64,000 nucleotides of DNA from Lithospermum erythrorhizon (taxonomy: Eukaryota > Streptophyta > Magnoliopsida > Boraginales > Boraginaceae): NCBI GenBank assembly GCA_019722365.1, contig JADFUC010000586.1, forward strand, positions 620,001-684,000. Direction: 5' to 3'. The notes beneath the pieces are model-generated. The model was not told the DNA's origin and searched no databases. It saw only the letters and a list, made by a program, of their open reading frames with translations. Positions within the stretch are counted from its first letter, which is position 1. The number at the start of each line of letters is the position of its first letter. Shown here one piece after another: positions 61,086-64,000 of the stretch. The position numbers and the translations under genes are program-made.

Positions 61086-62088
61086 GAATTTGATAATCTG
61101 AAATGAAATAGACATGGATATGTGGGCTGAAATGAAAGGCTCAAAGCCCAAAACATTTAGGTTCGAAGTTGGATTTCATCGAAAACTATCATCTATCTTA
61201 TTTTCGACTTTTCGTGCATCTCTGCTTAATATTATACGTTATGTGATAAATTAAGTAGCTTTAGTGTAAATATTCAAATTTATCACGCATAAATTTTAAA
61301 ATAAATAAATATGAAATGAGAGAATCCTTCTTGTACAAGTATTGGGCTAGAGACCCATGTTAGTGACGTCACAAGGGGACATTTGAAAAAAATCACATTT
61401 TAGCACTTGTGTTCCATCTTGCAATTTTGTTATGTTATAGGAGTTGTTATATGTTGAGGTGTTTTAACAATCTATTAGGTTGTTGGTGATTAGAGAGTCA
61501 GATTCAAACGAATATTGTGAAACTCGATCAGATAAACAATCGCTTGTTTTTAAATATCGAGTAATATTAATGTTGTTGATCATCTATCCTAGAATAATTG
61601 TGAAAGCCAAGCATCCATCATACGCATTTAGCCCCATTATCAACAGAGGTGGAAGAATATTGCATCATTCAATTAAATTTCTAGTAGTTAGATCCATTAT
61701 GATGGTCATTGAAATTTTTTATCTATGTTTGTAGTTGTTGAAAATCTTTCGAGAATAATAGAATAAATTCCTTCAGAAATGGATTTACTTTTCACATCTT
61801 TTAAAAAAAAAATTGATCATTGTTATTACAAGAACTCAAATTGAAACCCGATCATTATAAGTAATGTGTCGTATTCATCAGGTTAACCTAGTGATTTTTT
61901 CATTTCTCCTAGTTGAATTGAAAAATATGATCATTTGATGATTTTTTTCTAACAACTCAGAAGATGGATAAATCATAAATTTGAAGGGGAAAATGAAATG
62001 CTCTCAAATTGGAATCTTCATTTAATTTATTGAGTAACATTTAAAGTCTACAAAATTAAACCTATAATGGAGTTGTACAACAAATTAG
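61086..62088. other. Spacer between PP2A promoter and the downstream gene's 3' end
   Basis: AT-rich. The part near 62088 is presumably the 3' UTR of the minus-strand membrane-protein gene. An 84-codon plus-strand ORF at 61480 has no motif and is not accepted. Confidence 0.45.
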
Positions 62089-63719
62089 CTAGAAGTCCTC
62101 ATTAAGATTTAAACAAAAACAATATGCAACTAAACCAACAACAGGGACAAATCTAAGAACATTCACTAGACTAACTTTATCAGTCTGGATATTTCCTAGG
62201 TTGTCACCAATGAACCATGGTTGGAATATTATGTAGAGAACAATATCCCAAATAAATGCATATGCAAACCTTTCAGATACAAGATAGCTTGTTAGGAATT
62301 CCAGCCTTTCTGGTATGTTCCCGAAGTTTCCATCAGCACGGCCATATAGCGCCCACAATGTAGATATTACACAGACCGCTGCTCCAACAAGGCCAACGAC
62401 TGGAGCTCCTCGTGACATGACAGAACCTAGTCGAGAGGTTTTATTCGGAGTGTATTCTGCTTCACCGTCATTGAGCCGAATTGCCATATATGGTATCAAG
62501 AATGCTGCAGATCATAAATTTCAGTTAGATATGTCCAGTTTTTTTCTTTTCTTCAACATTATACTGACACAAATAATTTTATGAAGAACACAACTGAAGA
62601 TGAGTCATACATCAATATGCTAAGAGATGTGATGATCTCTCCAAAGTGAAACAAAATCCAACAGAATGGAAAAGTTGATTAACACTTATTGACACCTATC
62701 TGAATTCTGAACCAGGTTCTTAATCTAAAAATTTATAACTGGAGATATGTGCCGATCAGGGGCAGGCTCATAGGTTTGAACGGAGCATACTATTTGTGAG
62801 GAACATCTGGAAGCCCCATAAAATATCAAGGGATCCCTTGAATCTGTCTCTTTTGCGATCAGTAAAGAGCAAGGGAGCAAACATGAATGTCCATCCAATA
62901 ACAAAGTTGAACAATCCTTCAGACATCTGCAGAGAAAGAGAGATGAGGAAGCCAAATAATATTAGTGCACTGATTTCTTAAGATTGTTGACGAAAGACAA
63001 TTCAGTAGATTGATTTCAGATAGTTAGGCTTACCGGATGAAGCACTGGTGCTTCCATCAGATGAATGCCGGCTACTCTGCCAATTGCATGTATTATAAAG
63101 AATAGGACAACAAACGAAAAATGGAAGTAAAACTTGACAAAAATTTCGAACTTAATAGATAGCAGCAGAGAAAGAATTAATTGATATGTATAGAAAATGC
63201 AGACGTTGACTTACCGGACATCAAAATACACCACATGACAAGAAAGTTATTAGCAATGTTCCAAGTAAACAGTTTATTGCCATCGACATTGTAGTCAAAG
63301 CGAGAAGTCACATACCATTATTATTACTTCATATTTCAAATGGTAACATACACATAATCAGGCTTCGGAAGATAGAAAGCTTGACTCGGGAAACAAGATT
63401 ATTATGAGTGCATAAACAAAACATCAATTGCTGATTAATTAGATTTGGCAGGTTACAAGTTAGTGTTATTCACGGTCATGTCCTCAACCTAGCAGACTTT
63501 TGATTTCACCATTTCTTCCAGTTCGGGTGAAGAATAATGTTTATTTGTTTCAAATAAGCAACAGCCACTGCTTGCTAACGCTATCCTGTATGTTAACAAA
63601 CACGATTCAGAAGAATCCGGCATACCATAATTTAAGAATGGAAGAATGAAGAAGAAATTAAGGGAAAGCCCAACCAAAGAGTTGACTGTGTCTGAACTAA
63701 TTGCCCACACAGGATCCCC
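62089..63719 (-). CDS. Conserved multi-pass membrane protein, function unknown (5' part outside window)
   Basis: Four consecutive 3'-terminal exons on the minus strand: 63719-63626, 63074-63034, 62926-62791 and 62504-62089. All introns are GT-AG and phases agree, giving 228 aa to the stop; upstream exons lie beyond the right edge. About six hydrophobic helices are visible: VNSLVGLSLNFFFILPFLN, MSEGLFNFVIGWTFMFAPLL, GFQMFLTNTFLIPYMAI, GAPVVGLVGAAVCVISTLWA, FAYAFIWDIVLYIIFQPWFI and LRFVPVVGLVAYCFCLNL. Conserved-looking polar features are TDRKRDRFKGSLDILWG and ALYGRADGNFGNIPERLEFL. The character resembles plastid-targeted proteins of cyanobacterial ancestry, but the targeting region is not in the window. 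I do not recognise a named family, so no function is given. The 41-base exon is very short but its frame and sites fit. Confidence 0.8.
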
Positions 63720-64000
63720 CTGCATAACATATTGAATGACAATAAAATCCTGATTATCCATTGGTATACTGAGCTCATTATAGGAGCTTTAGATTTTTCA
63801 GTTGTACAGACATTATGTACCAAGACATAGATGGCTTGTGCCTTTTGTTAATCTTACACCCAAAGCAAAAGATTACAATGTATCTAGGAAAAAGCATAAA
63901 GCTGGCAGAACTTCCATGGCCTTACTCATAAAACAATGTATTATCAAACATTTCATTTTTGTTTTCTTAAGATTTTCAAGGTTGAATTCAACAAACACTT

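Noticed and set aside
61480..61734. 84-codon plus-strand ORF between the PP2A and membrane-protein genes
   Set aside because: No motif, no promoter or splice context.

Overview
This is a 64 kb stretch of plant nuclear DNA. The genes have canonical GT-AG introns, AT-rich intergenic DNA and many decayed transposable elements, and every recognisable protein is plant-type. Caryophyllales, perhaps Amaranthaceae (spinach/beet relatives), is an inference from the style of the transposon ORF1 proteins and SINEs. It was not tested.

Six host loci are supported. (1) 751-2954 (+): five-exon GARP transcription factor of the HHO/NIGT1 (HRS1-like) family. (2) 13332-17867 (+): translation initiation factor eIF3 subunit c, preceded by a telo-box. 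Its coding sequence is broken by stops and a net frameshift around 17056-17156. (3) 31235-34828 (+): eight-exon LHT-type amino-acid transporter. (4) 40859-41908 (-): intronless class-I carboxylesterase (CXE). (5) 54986-60161 (-): twelve-exon PP2A 65 kDa scaffold subunit A, with a GA/CT microsatellite in its presumed 5' leader. (6) 62089 to beyond the right edge (-): 3' part of a conserved multi-pass membrane protein that I cannot name. The genes look like independent housekeeping or regulatory loci; I see no pathway cluster.

The rest is repeat-rich. 3.2-4.7 kb holds a degenerate tandem-repeat block whose end recurs inverted near 24.4-24.8 kb and perhaps near 47.6-48.1 kb. SINEs lie at 4867-4978 (-) and 40568-40756 (+), each bounded by a clear target-site duplication, with a weaker candidate at 50212-50330. 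Two decayed elements carry the same ORF1-type plant transposon protein: 11.0-12.1 kb (+) and 36.9-38.8 kb (-). The second lies between direct LTR-like repeats. PIF/Harbinger transposase remains are at 51.97-53.4 kb (-). Stowaway-like MITEs are scattered through introns and spacers. The 20-31 kb and 42-52 kb spans hold no gene I can support.

I found no CRISPR array, tRNA, rRNA or clearly novel multi-gene system. The best leads are the damaged eIF3c copy, the unnamed membrane protein, and the transposon insertions whose boundaries can be read directly.
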